Assembly: GCF_001428865.1 (NCBI RefSeq)
Contig: NZ_LMIV01000001.1
Coordinates: 1,566,236-1,630,235 of the forward strand
Reading direction: 5' to 3'
DNA from: Sphingomonas sp. Root241
Lineage (GTDB): Bacteria; Pseudomonadota; Alphaproteobacteria; Sphingomonadales; Sphingomonadaceae
DNA: 64,000 nucleotides
Both the position numbers and the translations under genes were made by a program. Under the pieces are notes generated by a model, which saw nothing but the letters and a program-made list of their open reading frames with translations, was not told where the DNA came from and searched no databases. Below are positions 55,868 to 64,000 of this stretch, one piece after another; position 1 is the stretch's first letter, and every line of letters starts with the position of its first letter.

Positions 55868-57193
55868 ATGGGGCCGACCACGGCAGAGCACGGGCAGAAA
55901 CAGCCTTTCTGGCGGCTGCTCTATTTCTGGGTCCTGGTGGGCATCATCGCCGGCGTTGCGGTCGGCACCTTCGCGCCGGCGTTCGGGGCGAGCCTGCAGC
56001 CGCTGGGCGAGGGATTCATCTCGCTGGTCAAGATGATCATCCCTCCAGTGATCTTCCTTACCGTGGTGACCGGCATCGCGGGATCGCACCAGCTCGCGGC
56101 GCTGGGCCGCGTAGTGGTCAAGGCCTTCGTCTATTTCCTGTTCTTCTCGACATTGGCGCTGATCGTCGGGCTGATCGTGGCCAATGTCGTCCAGCCGGGC
56201 GCGGGCATGCACGTCGATCCGCGCACGCTCAACGCCGCGGCGGTGCACGGCTTCGAGGAAAAGGCGCACGAGACCACACTCACCGGTTTCCTGCTCTCGG
56301 TGATTCCGACCACGCTGGTTTCGGCCTTCACCAGCGGCTCGATCCTCCAGATCCTGTTCGTGGCGGTGCTGTTCGGCGTGTCGCTCACGCTCGTCGGCGC
56401 ACCTGCCCGGCCCGTTACGGACATGCTCGAGCGAATCGCCCTGGTCGTGTTCCGGCTGGTGACGATCGTGATGTGGGCCGCGCCCGTCGGCGCATTCGGG
56501 GCGATGGCGTTCACGATCGGCAAATACGGCCTCGGCAGCCTGTGGAGCCTCGGCGCGCTGGTCGGGACCTTCTATCTCACCGCCCTGATCTTCGTGCTGG
56601 TGATCCTCGGCACAGTGGCGGCGCTCAACGGCTTCTCGATCTTCAAGCTGCTCCGCTACCTCAAGGCCGAATTGCTGCTCGTGCTCGGCACCTCCTCGTC
56701 CGAAGCCGCCCTGCCCGCGCTGATCCAGAAGATGGAACGCGCAGGGTGCGACAAGGAAGTGGTCGGCGTGGTGGTGCCGACCGGCTATTCGTTCAACCTC
56801 GACGGCACCAACATCTACATGACCCTCGCCGCCCTGTTCATCGCGCAGGCGACCGGCGTTCAGCTGACCCTGGGCGAGCAGCTCGCGCTGCTGGGCGTGG
56901 CGATGCTGAGCTCGAAAGGCGCGGCGGGCGTCACCGGATCGGGGTTCATCACGCTCGCCGCGACGCTGGCGATCGTGCCGAAAGTGCCGATCGCAGGCAT
57001 GGCGCTGATTCTGGGCGTCGACCGCTTCATGAGCGAATGCCGCAGCCTGACCAACTTCATCGGCAATGCCGTGGCGACGGTGGTGGTGGCGCGCTGGGAA
57101 GGTGCGCTGGATCGGGAGAAGCTGGCGCGGGCGCTGAACGGGGTGCCGGAGGAAGTGCCGGCGGCGGCGGCGGTGGAGACCGATCCGGATTGA
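55868..57193 (+). CDS. Dicarboxylate/amino acid:cation symporter
   Basis: A 441-residue inner-membrane transporter of the glutamate/DctA family. [16 protein letters not shown] is the HP1 hairpin with the serine-rich motif, [19 protein letters not shown] is TM7, and [20 protein letters not shown] is HP2. The ATG at 55868 gives [18 protein letters not shown]. It is likely to carry C4-dicarboxylates or acidic amino acids with sodium or protons. It appears monocistronic. Confidence 0.9.
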   Translation: MGPTTAEHGQKQPFWRLLYFWVLVGIIAGVAVGTFAPAFGASLQPLGEGFISLVKMIIPPVIFLTVVTGIAGSHQLAALGRVVVKAFVYFLFFSTLALIVGLIVANVVQPGAGMHVDPRTLNAAAVHGFEEKAHETTLTGFLLSVIPTTLVSAFTSGSILQILFVAVLFGVSLTLVGAPARPVTDMLERIALVVFRLVTIVMWAAPVGAFGAMAFTIGKYGLGSLWSLGALVGTFYLTALIFVLVILGTVAALNGFSIFKLLRYLKAELLLVLGTSSSEAALPALIQKMERAGCDKEVVGVVVPTGYSFNLDGTNIYMTLAALFIAQATGVQLTLGEQLALLGVAMLSSKGAAGVTGSGFITLAATLAIVPKVPIAGMALILGVDRFMSECRSLTNFIGNAVATVVVARWEGALDREKLARALNGVPEEVPAAAAVETDPD

Positions 57194-57443
57194 GCGCCCC
57201 GGAGACGGCGATTCGTCCGCGTCTGGTAGGACTTCACGGGCTTAACTTCGCACTTTGCCCGCAGATTCGCTCATAAAATTGCGCAACTCGGAAACTTTCG
57301 TGCACGCACGGAAGACCGTTGCACGAGGTTCCAAAGAGCGACGGCCGTTCGCGGCCGCGCCCGGAGTGCACCAGACGAAATCCTACATACGATAGGAAGC
57401 TGGTCGGGAAAACGGCGCACCACGAGGACTGCTTTCGGGCGCC

Positions 57444-58385
57444 TCACTTCCCGATACGGGCAGGCTTCTTCCACCAGGATAGCGTGTGAACGTCATGCGA
57501 TGTCGTCCACACGCCCTTGCGCGTATATCGCAGGGCGCCGCTGCCGGTTCCCTTTCCGACCCGCGCGCGAATGGCGAGCGTCCGGGGATCGATCACGACG
57601 AACGTCTGGCCCGCAGTGGTGCGCAGCCAGATCTTGCCGCCGCCTGCGTCGATATCCCCGTATTTCAACGTCTCGTCGACCTTCACGCGGCCGGAGATCT
57701 CTCCGGTCTCGGGGTCGATCCGGGCCAATGTCCCGTCTCCCTGCTCCTGAACCCAGACCGCGCCCTCCCCGGCGACGAGGAAGCCGGGCTCCCGGCCCAA
57801 GGCCGTTCGCTTGACGATCGCGTTGGTCTGCGGATCGATCTTCTGGAGGCTCTGATGCTCGGCACTGACGGCCCATAAAGATCCGAGACCGAATGACAGA
57901 TAATAAGTGCCGGGATCGACCTGGATCGAGCTCGTCACGCTGTTGCTGGCCGGGTCGATACGGGCGATGACGCCCTTGGCGTCGCTCGCCACCCAGACCG
58001 ATCCGGCGCCGGCCACGACATTCAGTTCACCCTTGGGATTGGCGATGCCGGTCGCGATCACGGCCGTTTTCCGCGCCGTCTTGAGATCGATCCGGTTGAG
58101 GGTCCCGTCCTTGCAGTCGGCGACCCATAAGGAGCCGAACGCGACTGCCATTGCGCCGCAGGGGTGCGTCATCGTGACTTCCGCGAGCTTGCGCTTGTTC
58201 GACCAGCGCTCGACCCGTCCGCTGTTGGTCGCCCAGACCGATGATCCGTCCACCGCGAGGAAATCGGCGAATCCCGGGACGTTGAGTACTCGCTCCTCCT
58301 GGGCGGAAGCGGCAGAGGACACCAGCGCAAGGCCTCCCGCGATCGCCATGACGACCCGATTCCTGTTCAAACACCCGATGATCAT
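57444..58385 (-). CDS. Secreted beta-propeller (YncE/YVTN-like) protein
   Basis: A 313-residue exported protein. After a signal peptide (IAGGLALVSSAASA) come about six similar blades of the form GSVWVASDAKGVIARIDPAS, AVWVQEQGDGTLARIDPETG and LWVADCKDGTLNRIDLKTA. Such propellers bind ligands or partner proteins in the periplasm; no catalytic site is visible. GGAGG lies nine bases before the ATG. It is the last gene of a run with the hydroxylase and TonB receptor. Confidence 0.75.
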   Translation of the reverse strand: MIIGCLNRNRVVMAIAGGLALVSSAASAQEERVLNVPGFADFLAVDGSSVWATNSGRVERWSNKRKLAEVTMTHPCGAMAVAFGSLWVADCKDGTLNRIDLKTARKTAVIATGIANPKGELNVVAGAGSVWVASDAKGVIARIDPASNSVTSSIQVDPGTYYLSFGLGSLWAVSAEHQSLQKIDPQTNAIVKRTALGREPGFLVAGEGAVWVQEQGDGTLARIDPETGEISGRVKVDETLKYGDIDAGGGKIWLRTTAGQTFVVIDPRTLAIRARVGKGTGSGALRYTRKGVWTTSHDVHTLSWWKKPARIGK

Positions 58386-58462
58386 CAGGAAACGCCTCCA
58401 GATCGATATCCAAAAAATAGCGGACGGCGACGTCCATCCGCATCGGCCCGGTTGGGCGCAGT

Positions 58463-59329
58463 CTAGGCGTAACCCCGTCTCGCCCTGATCTTCGCGATCA
58501 GCGGCTGGAACGGGAAGAGCATTTGCTCGCCGATCGACAGGCGCCGGCGTTCGTCCTGGCCCACCAGCTCGGCCTCTCCGTCGCGAAAGGTGCCGAAGAT
58601 GCGATCGAGCAGGATCAGCGAGTTCCCATAATTGCAGCGGGTTTCTTCATACCCCACCGAATGATGCAGGCTGTGGTTCTGGATCGTCGTGAAGAAGAAC
58701 GCATACCACCGGGGCGGGTCGCACCGCGTATTGGCGTGCGCGAAGGTCGATATCACGGAGAGGACGTGGAAGGCGCAGAACATGGCAGCCAGCGGCAGAT
58801 CGAACAATGCGACCACGCTGAGGCTGATCAGGAAGAGTTCGATCGGATTGCCGACCGCGCCCTTCATCGCATTCAGCTGGGTGATGTGGTGGTGCGGCGC
58901 GTGCGTCAGCCAGAATGGCGTGTAATTGTGCATCAGCCGGTGCATCCAATACTGGCCGAACTCGACCAGGAAGACGACCAGCGCCACCTGCACGACGAAG
59001 GGCAGATGCATGGCCCATTCCGTGGTGATGCCCAGTGCGTGCTTTGCTGCGATTAACGGATCTTCGGCCAATCGGGCAGTAACCCACGCGATCGCGGTCA
59101 TGCTCAGGACCATGTAGAAGAGGTCGGTGAAGAATTCCTTCTTCGTCAGGCGCCAGCTGGCATGCCGTTCGTTGAGCCATTCGAGCCCGAGAACGAACAG
59201 CGTCGTGAGCGATATGCCAATGGTGAGTGTCCAGGCGTTTTCGACCCAGGTCTTGGGAACGAACGCCCAGAAGAACAGGACCGCCACGACCATCGCCGGC
59301 TGTATGTAGCTGAACAGGATCTTCTTCAT
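58463..59329 (-). CDS. Fatty-acid hydroxylase / sterol desaturase family membrane di-iron enzyme
   Basis: A 288-residue membrane oxygenase with several transmembrane helices and the three histidine clusters of the superfamily: HRLMH, HAPHHH and HHSVGYEE, which bind a di-iron centre. It hydroxylates or desaturates lipid-like molecules; substrate unknown. The ATG at 59329 was chosen because GGAG lies eight bases upstream. A TTG at 59440, overlapping the receptor stop, would add 37 residues. Confidence 0.85.
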   Translation of the reverse strand: MKKILFSYIQPAMVVAVLFFWAFVPKTWVENAWTLTIGISLTTLFVLGLEWLNERHASWRLTKKEFFTDLFYMVLSMTAIAWVTARLAEDPLIAAKHALGITTEWAMHLPFVVQVALVVFLVEFGQYWMHRLMHNYTPFWLTHAPHHHITQLNAMKGAVGNPIELFLISLSVVALFDLPLAAMFCAFHVLSVISTFAHANTRCDPPRWYAFFFTTIQNHSLHHSVGYEETRCNYGNSLILLDRIFGTFRDGEAELVGQDERRRLSIGEQMLFPFQPLIAKIRARRGYA

Positions 59330-59436
59330 GGCATTTGCTCCGGTCACGTCAGCGAAAGGAGGGCTCCCGGCGATGGCGCCGGCCCGTTCCTCGATCGCAA
59401 GCAGATTGCTGTCGACAGGCACGGGCCGGCGGTCGC

Positions 59437-61866
59437 TCAATAGTGAATGCGGAAGTCGATACCCACGCGGCGCGGCGTCAGCACGCCGCGGGCGTAATAG
59501 CGCTCGACCACATCGGTGCGGACCTGATTGTGGGACGAGATGTCATTGCTGATCGCAGTCACTGCATATTTGTCGAAGATATTGTCTGCGAACAGCCCGA
59601 TCTCGAAGCGCTCGGTGATGTAGTTCAGCGAAGCGCCGTGCGTGACATAGCCCGGGATTTTCTCGCCGTTGCCCTGGAGCCCCACGCGCGAATAGATGTC
59701 GCCGCGATAGATGGTGGCCCAGGTCGCCTCGATTTTGCGTCCGTCGCCCAGCGGATAGCTGTAGATGAGCTGGCCGCTGGCCGAATTCTTGGCCGATCCA
59801 GGCAGCCTGTCGCCCGCGGAGGCGTCGTAGCGAACGCCCTGGCTGACCACCAGCCCCTCCACATCCTCGGTCAAGTGTGCATCGACATAGGAATAGGTGC
59901 CGAGCAGGCTGAGGTTCGGCGTGATCTTGAGCGCGCCCTGGAAATCGAAGCCCTTGGAGACGGCATTAGCGCCGTTCACCGTGATGCCGATCGCGCCATT
60001 CACCGTCTGGCTCGGCACCTGCACGCCGTTCCACGCGATATGATAGCCGTTGAGCGTCAGCTGGAGCCGCTTGTCGAACAGGCTGGCGCGCACGCCCAGT
60101 TCGATATTGCGTGTCTTGTCCGGCCCATAGACCAGTTCATTGGGCAGCGCGCAGAGATTCTGGCCGGGCGCCAGCGGCAGGACACAGGGCACCACCCGGT
60201 TGACTCCGCCGATGCGATAGCCGGTCGAATAAGTGAAATAGGCCAGCAGATTGTCGCTGAACTTGTAGGAAGTGTTCGCCTTCCAAACGACGCCGTCCTT
60301 GCCAGTCGATCCGGTCCGGATCCGCTTCGGGAGGATCGTCGTCGATGGATACGGGGCGACGCCGCTCCCCAGAAGCGGCAGCGCGGAGCCACCGGCGACA
60401 TCCGCATCATATTTGAAGTAGCGAATGCCGCCCGTCACCTGCCACGCCTTGGTCAGGTGCAGCGTGGCCTCGCCATACACCGCCTTCTCGACGTTCTTGC
60501 TGTCGACCATGGAGATATATTCGAGGTTGTCCGGGCGATTGACACCCCAATAGACGGAAGATTCCGCAAAACCGGGCGTGTATTCGTGCCGGTCGGAAGT
60601 AAATTCCAGGCGGTTGTAGAACCCGCCGATTACCCAGTTGAATGGACCGCCGTGGGTCGAGACGAGCCGCACCTCCTGATTGAGCTGCTTATACTTCCGC
60701 CTGTTGTTCGCGTAGGAGGAAAACTCGGGAAACGCTTCGTAACCATAGTCCAGATCTAGGAGCAGATCGGTATTGTCGTCCGTATTGTCGATGGTCTGCT
60801 TCGTGTAGGCAGTGGTGCTGACAAGCTGCGCGATGTTGAAGAGATTGACGTAAATTTCGGCCGAGAAGAGATCCGACTTGCGATCGAACGGTTCGAGATA
60901 GCGCCACGGTCCTTCATATTTCCCGGTGCCCAGCACGCCGGCACCGTTGGCCTGGCGGCCACCGCTCTTGGTGCTCTGATGGGCGTAGGTGAGATACGCC
61001 CTGATATTGGGATTATATTCGAGCAGCAGCTGGTTGCGCGTGGTGAACGTATGCTCATAGTTCACGTCTTCGGCGCGCTTGAAATTGGCGAGATAGTCGG
61101 CCGGGCCGCCAAGGGAACCCGTCGAGCCGCCCGATGCGCGGACCGGCTGGGGATCGGAGACGCCCGGCTGCTTCAGCAGATAATTGTAATCGATGAAGCC
61201 AGCATTGCTGTAATAGCCCGTCGCGGTCCGGAACGCGATGTGATCCTTCAGAATCGGCAGGTTGACGGCGATATCGCCGATGCCGCTGAAATCATCCGAA
61301 TGCGATTGCGCGTAGCCGCGGCCATGCACATCGACCGAGAAGCGCTCCGTATCGGGCCGATTGGGGATATAGCGCACCGCGCCCGCGAGCGTGCCGAGGC
61401 CATATAGCGTACCCTGCGGTCCTTGCAGCACTTCCACGCGGCTGATGTCGATCAGCTTGAAGTCCAGATAGAGCGGAACCTCGCCGAGATAGACGCCGAC
61501 CGCGTCGTTGGAGTTGGAACCATTGACGCTGGTGTCGCCGGACGAAATGCCGCGCAGGATGATCTCACCCGTCGATGCCGGGCCGGTATCCGCGATCGTG
61601 ACGCCGGGCGTGAAGTTGCCCAGCGCGCGGATGTCGTCGAGCCGCAGGCTTTCGATCGCCTCGCCGGATACCGCGCTGATGTTGATCGGGGCATCCTGGA
61701 GCGTGGTCCGCCGGCGGCTACCCGTCACCACGATCTCGTTCGCGGTAGCGGAGCCGGAAGATGCCTCCTGTTCCGGAGCGGACGCTTCCTGCGCCAGCGC
61801 CGGAGCGGCGGCGACGCTCACGAGCGCGGTCGCGCAAAGCAAGCCCGTGCGAGAAAGTCGTCCCAT
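59437..61866 (-). CDS. TonB-dependent receptor
   Basis: An 809-residue outer-membrane receptor. Signal peptide ALVSVAAAPALAQ; TonB-box-like EIVVTGSRRR; plug domain with PINISAVSGEAIESLRLDDI and RVEVLQGPQGTLYGLGTLAG; a large barrel ending GIDFRIHY. The barrel is of the type common in sphingomonads for hydrophobic or carbohydrate ligands, but the substrate cannot be read. It is first in a same-strand run with the hydroxylase (107 bases downstream) and the beta-propeller. Confidence 0.9.
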   Translation of the reverse strand: MGRLSRTGLLCATALVSVAAAPALAQEASAPEQEASSGSATANEIVVTGSRRRTTLQDAPINISAVSGEAIESLRLDDIRALGNFTPGVTIADTGPASTGEIILRGISSGDTSVNGSNSNDAVGVYLGEVPLYLDFKLIDISRVEVLQGPQGTLYGLGTLAGAVRYIPNRPDTERFSVDVHGRGYAQSHSDDFSGIGDIAVNLPILKDHIAFRTATGYYSNAGFIDYNYLLKQPGVSDPQPVRASGGSTGSLGGPADYLANFKRAEDVNYEHTFTTRNQLLLEYNPNIRAYLTYAHQSTKSGGRQANGAGVLGTGKYEGPWRYLEPFDRKSDLFSAEIYVNLFNIAQLVSTTAYTKQTIDNTDDNTDLLLDLDYGYEAFPEFSSYANNRRKYKQLNQEVRLVSTHGGPFNWVIGGFYNRLEFTSDRHEYTPGFAESSVYWGVNRPDNLEYISMVDSKNVEKAVYGEATLHLTKAWQVTGGIRYFKYDADVAGGSALPLLGSGVAPYPSTTILPKRIRTGSTGKDGVVWKANTSYKFSDNLLAYFTYSTGYRIGGVNRVVPCVLPLAPGQNLCALPNELVYGPDKTRNIELGVRASLFDKRLQLTLNGYHIAWNGVQVPSQTVNGAIGITVNGANAVSKGFDFQGALKITPNLSLLGTYSYVDAHLTEDVEGLVVSQGVRYDASAGDRLPGSAKNSASGQLIYSYPLGDGRKIEATWATIYRGDIYSRVGLQGNGEKIPGYVTHGASLNYITERFEIGLFADNIFDKYAVTAISNDISSHNQVRTDVVERYYARGVLTPRRVGIDFRIHY

Positions 61867-61992
61867 CTTCTACCCCTTGCTTTTTATGATCCCGAGCGCC
61901 TCCTTCGACATCCTTCCTTTGCGTCGGCTTGCTTCGAGCTTTCGCGTATTACGAATATGCTAAACGATAATAACGACCCTGTGACATGGGGT

Positions 61993-62036
61993 GTTTGACG
62001 TAAGCGGATCGGCAGGCGGCGCGCCCTACGTCAAAC
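61993..62036. promoter_or_regulatory. Operator-like inverted repeat GTTTGACGTA/TACGTCAAAC
   Basis: Two perfect 10-base half sites at 61993-62002 and 62027-62036 are separated by 24 bases. They lie 127 bases upstream of the TonB receptor and 42 bases upstream of the plus-strand gene at 62078. A regulator site shared by both genes is one reading; a structured RNA leader is the other. Confidence 0.45.
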
Positions 62037-62077
62037 TGCCCATACCGCCGTGAGGCGGGGACCCGTATCCGACCGTG

Positions 62078-62476
62078 ATGGTTGCCTCCGCCCGGACCCG
62101 GCCCGCATCGAGAACCCTCTGCTTGTTTCTGGGCCTCGCAATGGTTGCGATTCCGGAGAGTGCCGTCGCCGCACCAAAGGCGCGGCTGGTCCATTGCGGC
62201 GACGCGACCTGCCTGCGCATCTCTGGCCGCCGTCCCCATACCGCAGTGGCGGTCCGGGTGGCGGGCCGTCCCCTCATGGTCGAAGGCAAGCGCTCCTGGC
62301 GCGCGACAGTGCCGCTGACGACGGCGCGTGACTGGGCGAGTGCCGATGACGGCAGGCTGACGGTGACCCTGACCGACGCACGGAGCGGCGGCGAGAGCAT
62401 GGAAACCGTTACGTTGCCGCCGGGCGCGCTCGGCAAGCGGATCGAACTCGCAAGTTTGATAGTAAGCGCATACTGA
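62078..62476 (+). CDS. Small secreted protein of unknown function
   Basis: A 132-residue exported protein (signal LFLGLAMVAIPESAVAA) with two cysteines close together (VHCGDATCLRISGRRP), a probable disulfide, and a beta-rich remainder (RLTVTLTDARSGGESMETVT). ATG 62078 is used; a GTG immediately before is possible. I do not know the family. It is divergent from the TonB receptor and may share its operator. Confidence 0.6.
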   Translation: MVASARTRPASRTLCLFLGLAMVAIPESAVAAPKARLVHCGDATCLRISGRRPHTAVAVRVAGRPLMVEGKRSWRATVPLTTARDWASADDGRLTVTLTDARSGGESMETVTLPPGALGKRIELASLIVSAY

Positions 62477-62588
62477 TATTCTATTTAGTAATACTCATTA
62501 TTTACTTGCAACGACTGTCGGCCAGCACTAATTGGCCGTGACCTGATCGCCGGAGAGCGGCTGGGCAGAACAGACGCAGGAGATGATG

Positions 62589-62915
62589 ATGAAGATCGGC
62601 ATAGTGGCGCTCGCCGCGCTGATGATGGCAGCGCCTGCCTTCGCGGCGCCCCGCGACAATCCCTTTTCGGCAGACAGCGCAGTGCTCGACTTGCGCGGGC
62701 TCGATCTCACCAGCGTCGAGGGCCAGCAGCGTCTCGCGATCCGGATGGATCAGGCGGCAAATACGGTCTGCGGCGAGGGGATGAGTTCCATCCATCTCGC
62801 GCTCGGCGCCCAGGCGCGGGCCTGCCACGCGGACGTGATCGCCAACATTCGCTCGCGTATCGCGGCCGCTACGGCCGCCAACGGCGCCACGGCAAACCAG
62901 CTGGCATCGCGCTGA
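62589..62915 (+). CDS. UrcA-family small secreted protein
   Basis: A 108-residue exported protein with a signal peptide (IVALAALMMAAPAFA) and the UrcA pattern: VLDLRGLDLTSVEGQQRLAI, RMDQAANTVCGEG and a second Cys in ARACHADVIANIR. UrcA was named from a uranium-responsive Caulobacter gene; its job is unclear. Three ATGs run together at 62583; the third, 62589, is six bases from AGGAG and is preferred. Confidence 0.8.
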   Translation: MKIGIVALAALMMAAPAFAAPRDNPFSADSAVLDLRGLDLTSVEGQQRLAIRMDQAANTVCGEGMSSIHLALGAQARACHADVIANIRSRIAAATAANGATANQLASR

Positions 62916-62980
62916 GGCGGCCGGCAGCGTTCGGGTCCGGCGCCTGATCGCGGGTGCCGGCCCGATCGCTGGTGCGCGGC

Positions 62981-64000
62981 TCAGTCGACGGCGATACCTT
63001 GCGCCTCCAGCCAGGTGCGCACCGGCGCCAGCGCGTCAGCATGCTTGCGCCAGCGCGCCACGGAATCCCGATAGATCGGACGGCGAACCTGCGCGGCGCT
63101 CGGCGTCGACACCGCAGCGGAATTAGCATGAAAATTCAGGCATTCATCGGACCAGTCGAGCCCGCAATGGGCCAATAACCGGCGGGTCTCCCCCTCCTGG
63201 TCCTCGACCAGCTCTTCGTAGCTGAGCTCGAGGATGCGGCCCGGCAGTGCCGTGCGCCAGAACGCCATCAGCCGATCGAATCGCGCATAATAAGCGGCGA
63301 TGTCGAAAAGATCGTAACTATAGTCATAGTAACGCGATCCGATCGCGAACAAATTACGGAAGTTGGCGAGTATCGCGTCCATCGGATTCCGCCGCAGGCA
63401 GACGATCGCCGCGTTCGGCAGCGCGCGCGCCGCGATTCCCGCATAGAAGAAGTTGCCCGGGAACTTGTCGACGAAGCGCAGCGCCGGGGTCCGCCGGTGA
63501 TGGGCTGCGCGCGCCAGATAGTCGCGGCCGATCGCGCCCGCATCGTGCCCGGCGGCGGCCAGGATCGTCTCGGGATCGAGGACATTGCGGCTGCGCGTCT
63601 GCGCCGCGGCCTTGAACGCGAGCGGCAGGGCCTGAAGCTCGCCGACACTCTCGACCTGGGGGTGCGATGCCAGGATGCGATCGACCAAAGTCGTGCCGGT
63701 GCGCGGCATGCCGATCACGAGGATCGGCGCCTCGGGCGCGCCCTCCCCCACCGGCGCCCGTGCGGCGACGGGCCACGCCGCTTCGACTGCATCGAAGACC
63801 GCGGCATCGCGCGTGAAATCATAAGCGAGTGTCGCACGGTGCGCGCCGTTGATCGCGACGAGGCGCTCGAACGCCTCCTCCGAATCACCGACGTCCTCGA
63901 GCTCCTTCACGAGCGCATAGCCCGTCAGCAGACGGTCACGCCCCAGCGACGCGCGGCCGTGCACGGAGTGAAGCCGCTCGACATGGTTGCGCGCGGGGGT
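62981..64000 (-). CDS. Sulfotransferase-family protein, probably with N-terminal TPR (5' part outside the window)
   Basis: The minus-strand frame has no start before the window edge, so the gene continues to the right. The 340 codons seen (339 residues plus stop) contain the PAPS-binding 5' loop PILVIGMPRTGTTLVDRIL and a 3' phosphate region (RFVDKFPGNFFYAGIAARAL, CLRRNPMDAILANFRN). The segment GYALVKELEDVGDSEEAFER before them resembles the TPR end of TPR-sulfotransferases. Substrate unknown: glycans, lipids or proteins are all possible. Confidence 0.85.
   Translation of the reverse strand, partial: TPARNHVERLHSVHGRASLGRDRLLTGYALVKELEDVGDSEEAFERLVAINGAHRATLAYDFTRDAAVFDAVEAAWPVAARAPVGEGAPEAPILVIGMPRTGTTLVDRILASHPQVESVGELQALPLAFKAAAQTRSRNVLDPETILAAAGHDAGAIGRDYLARAAHHRRTPALRFVDKFPGNFFYAGIAARALPNAAIVCLRRNPMDAILANFRNLFAIGSRYYDYSYDLFDIAAYYARFDRLMAFWRTALPGRILELSYEELVEDQEGETRRLLAHCGLDWSDECLNFHANSAAVSTPSAAQVRRPIYRDSVARWRKHADALAPVRTWLEAQGIAVD

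Overview
The window comes from a high-GC alphaproteobacterium. Gene content points to Sphingomonadales (Sphingomonas or a close relative): ntrC-ntrY-ntrX followed by hfq-hflX, an HPr/EIIA/RapZ/short-HprK cluster beside chvG-chvI and pckA, a CckA-type hybrid kinase, a two-domain Hfq, large TonB receptors, a UrcA-family protein, and many short intergenic palindromes. The genus assignment is an inference from these features and was not tested by alignment. Apart from dispersed palindromes, no prophage, insertion sequence, CRISPR array, tRNA or rRNA gene was recognised.

Layout. Bases 1-6757 (+) carry the end of ntrC, then ntrY and ntrX, a small secreted protein on the opposite strand, and hfq-hflX. 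Bases 6800-18070 hold a small secreted protein, mazG, a chromate-efflux pair (rhodanese-ChrB and ChrA), a MOSC protein, an enoyl-CoA hydratase, an N-formylglutamate amidohydrolase-like enzyme, ilvD, a lipoprotein, the NAD(P)H-hydrate repair enzyme and an RNA m5U-type methyltransferase. Bases 18200-25250 are a translation and repair block: truA and fmt on one strand, recR-def-rmuC on the other, then a TPR protein, a META-domain protein and a TrmH-family methyltransferase.

Bases 25380-31480 form a signalling block: chvI-chvG-hprK-rapZ-EIIA-HPr on the minus strand, divergent from pckA. Bases 31638-35368 are a compact metG-tatD-MBL hydrolase-aspartic protease operon. Bases 35716-45280 (-) hold a single-domain response regulator, cckA, a secreted M13 peptidase, a DUF2062 protein, smpB, a TonB receptor and dapA. 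Bases 45340-55745 carry a lytic transglycosylase, greB, acylphosphatase, small membrane and secreted proteins, a GNAT enzyme, the ABC-F factor EttA, an M28 peptidase and a small lipoprotein. The last 8 kb hold a dicarboxylate-type symporter, a minus-strand group (TonB receptor, di-iron hydroxylase, beta-propeller), two small secreted proteins and a sulfotransferase that runs off the right edge.

Most genes are conserved housekeeping or regulatory genes. The observations most worth following are the tandem-domain Hfq, the receptor-hydroxylase-propeller group with its operator-like inverted repeat, the response regulator beside cckA with a PFxxATGG motif, and the palindromic repeats, which in places form the 3' end of one gene and lie against the start of another.
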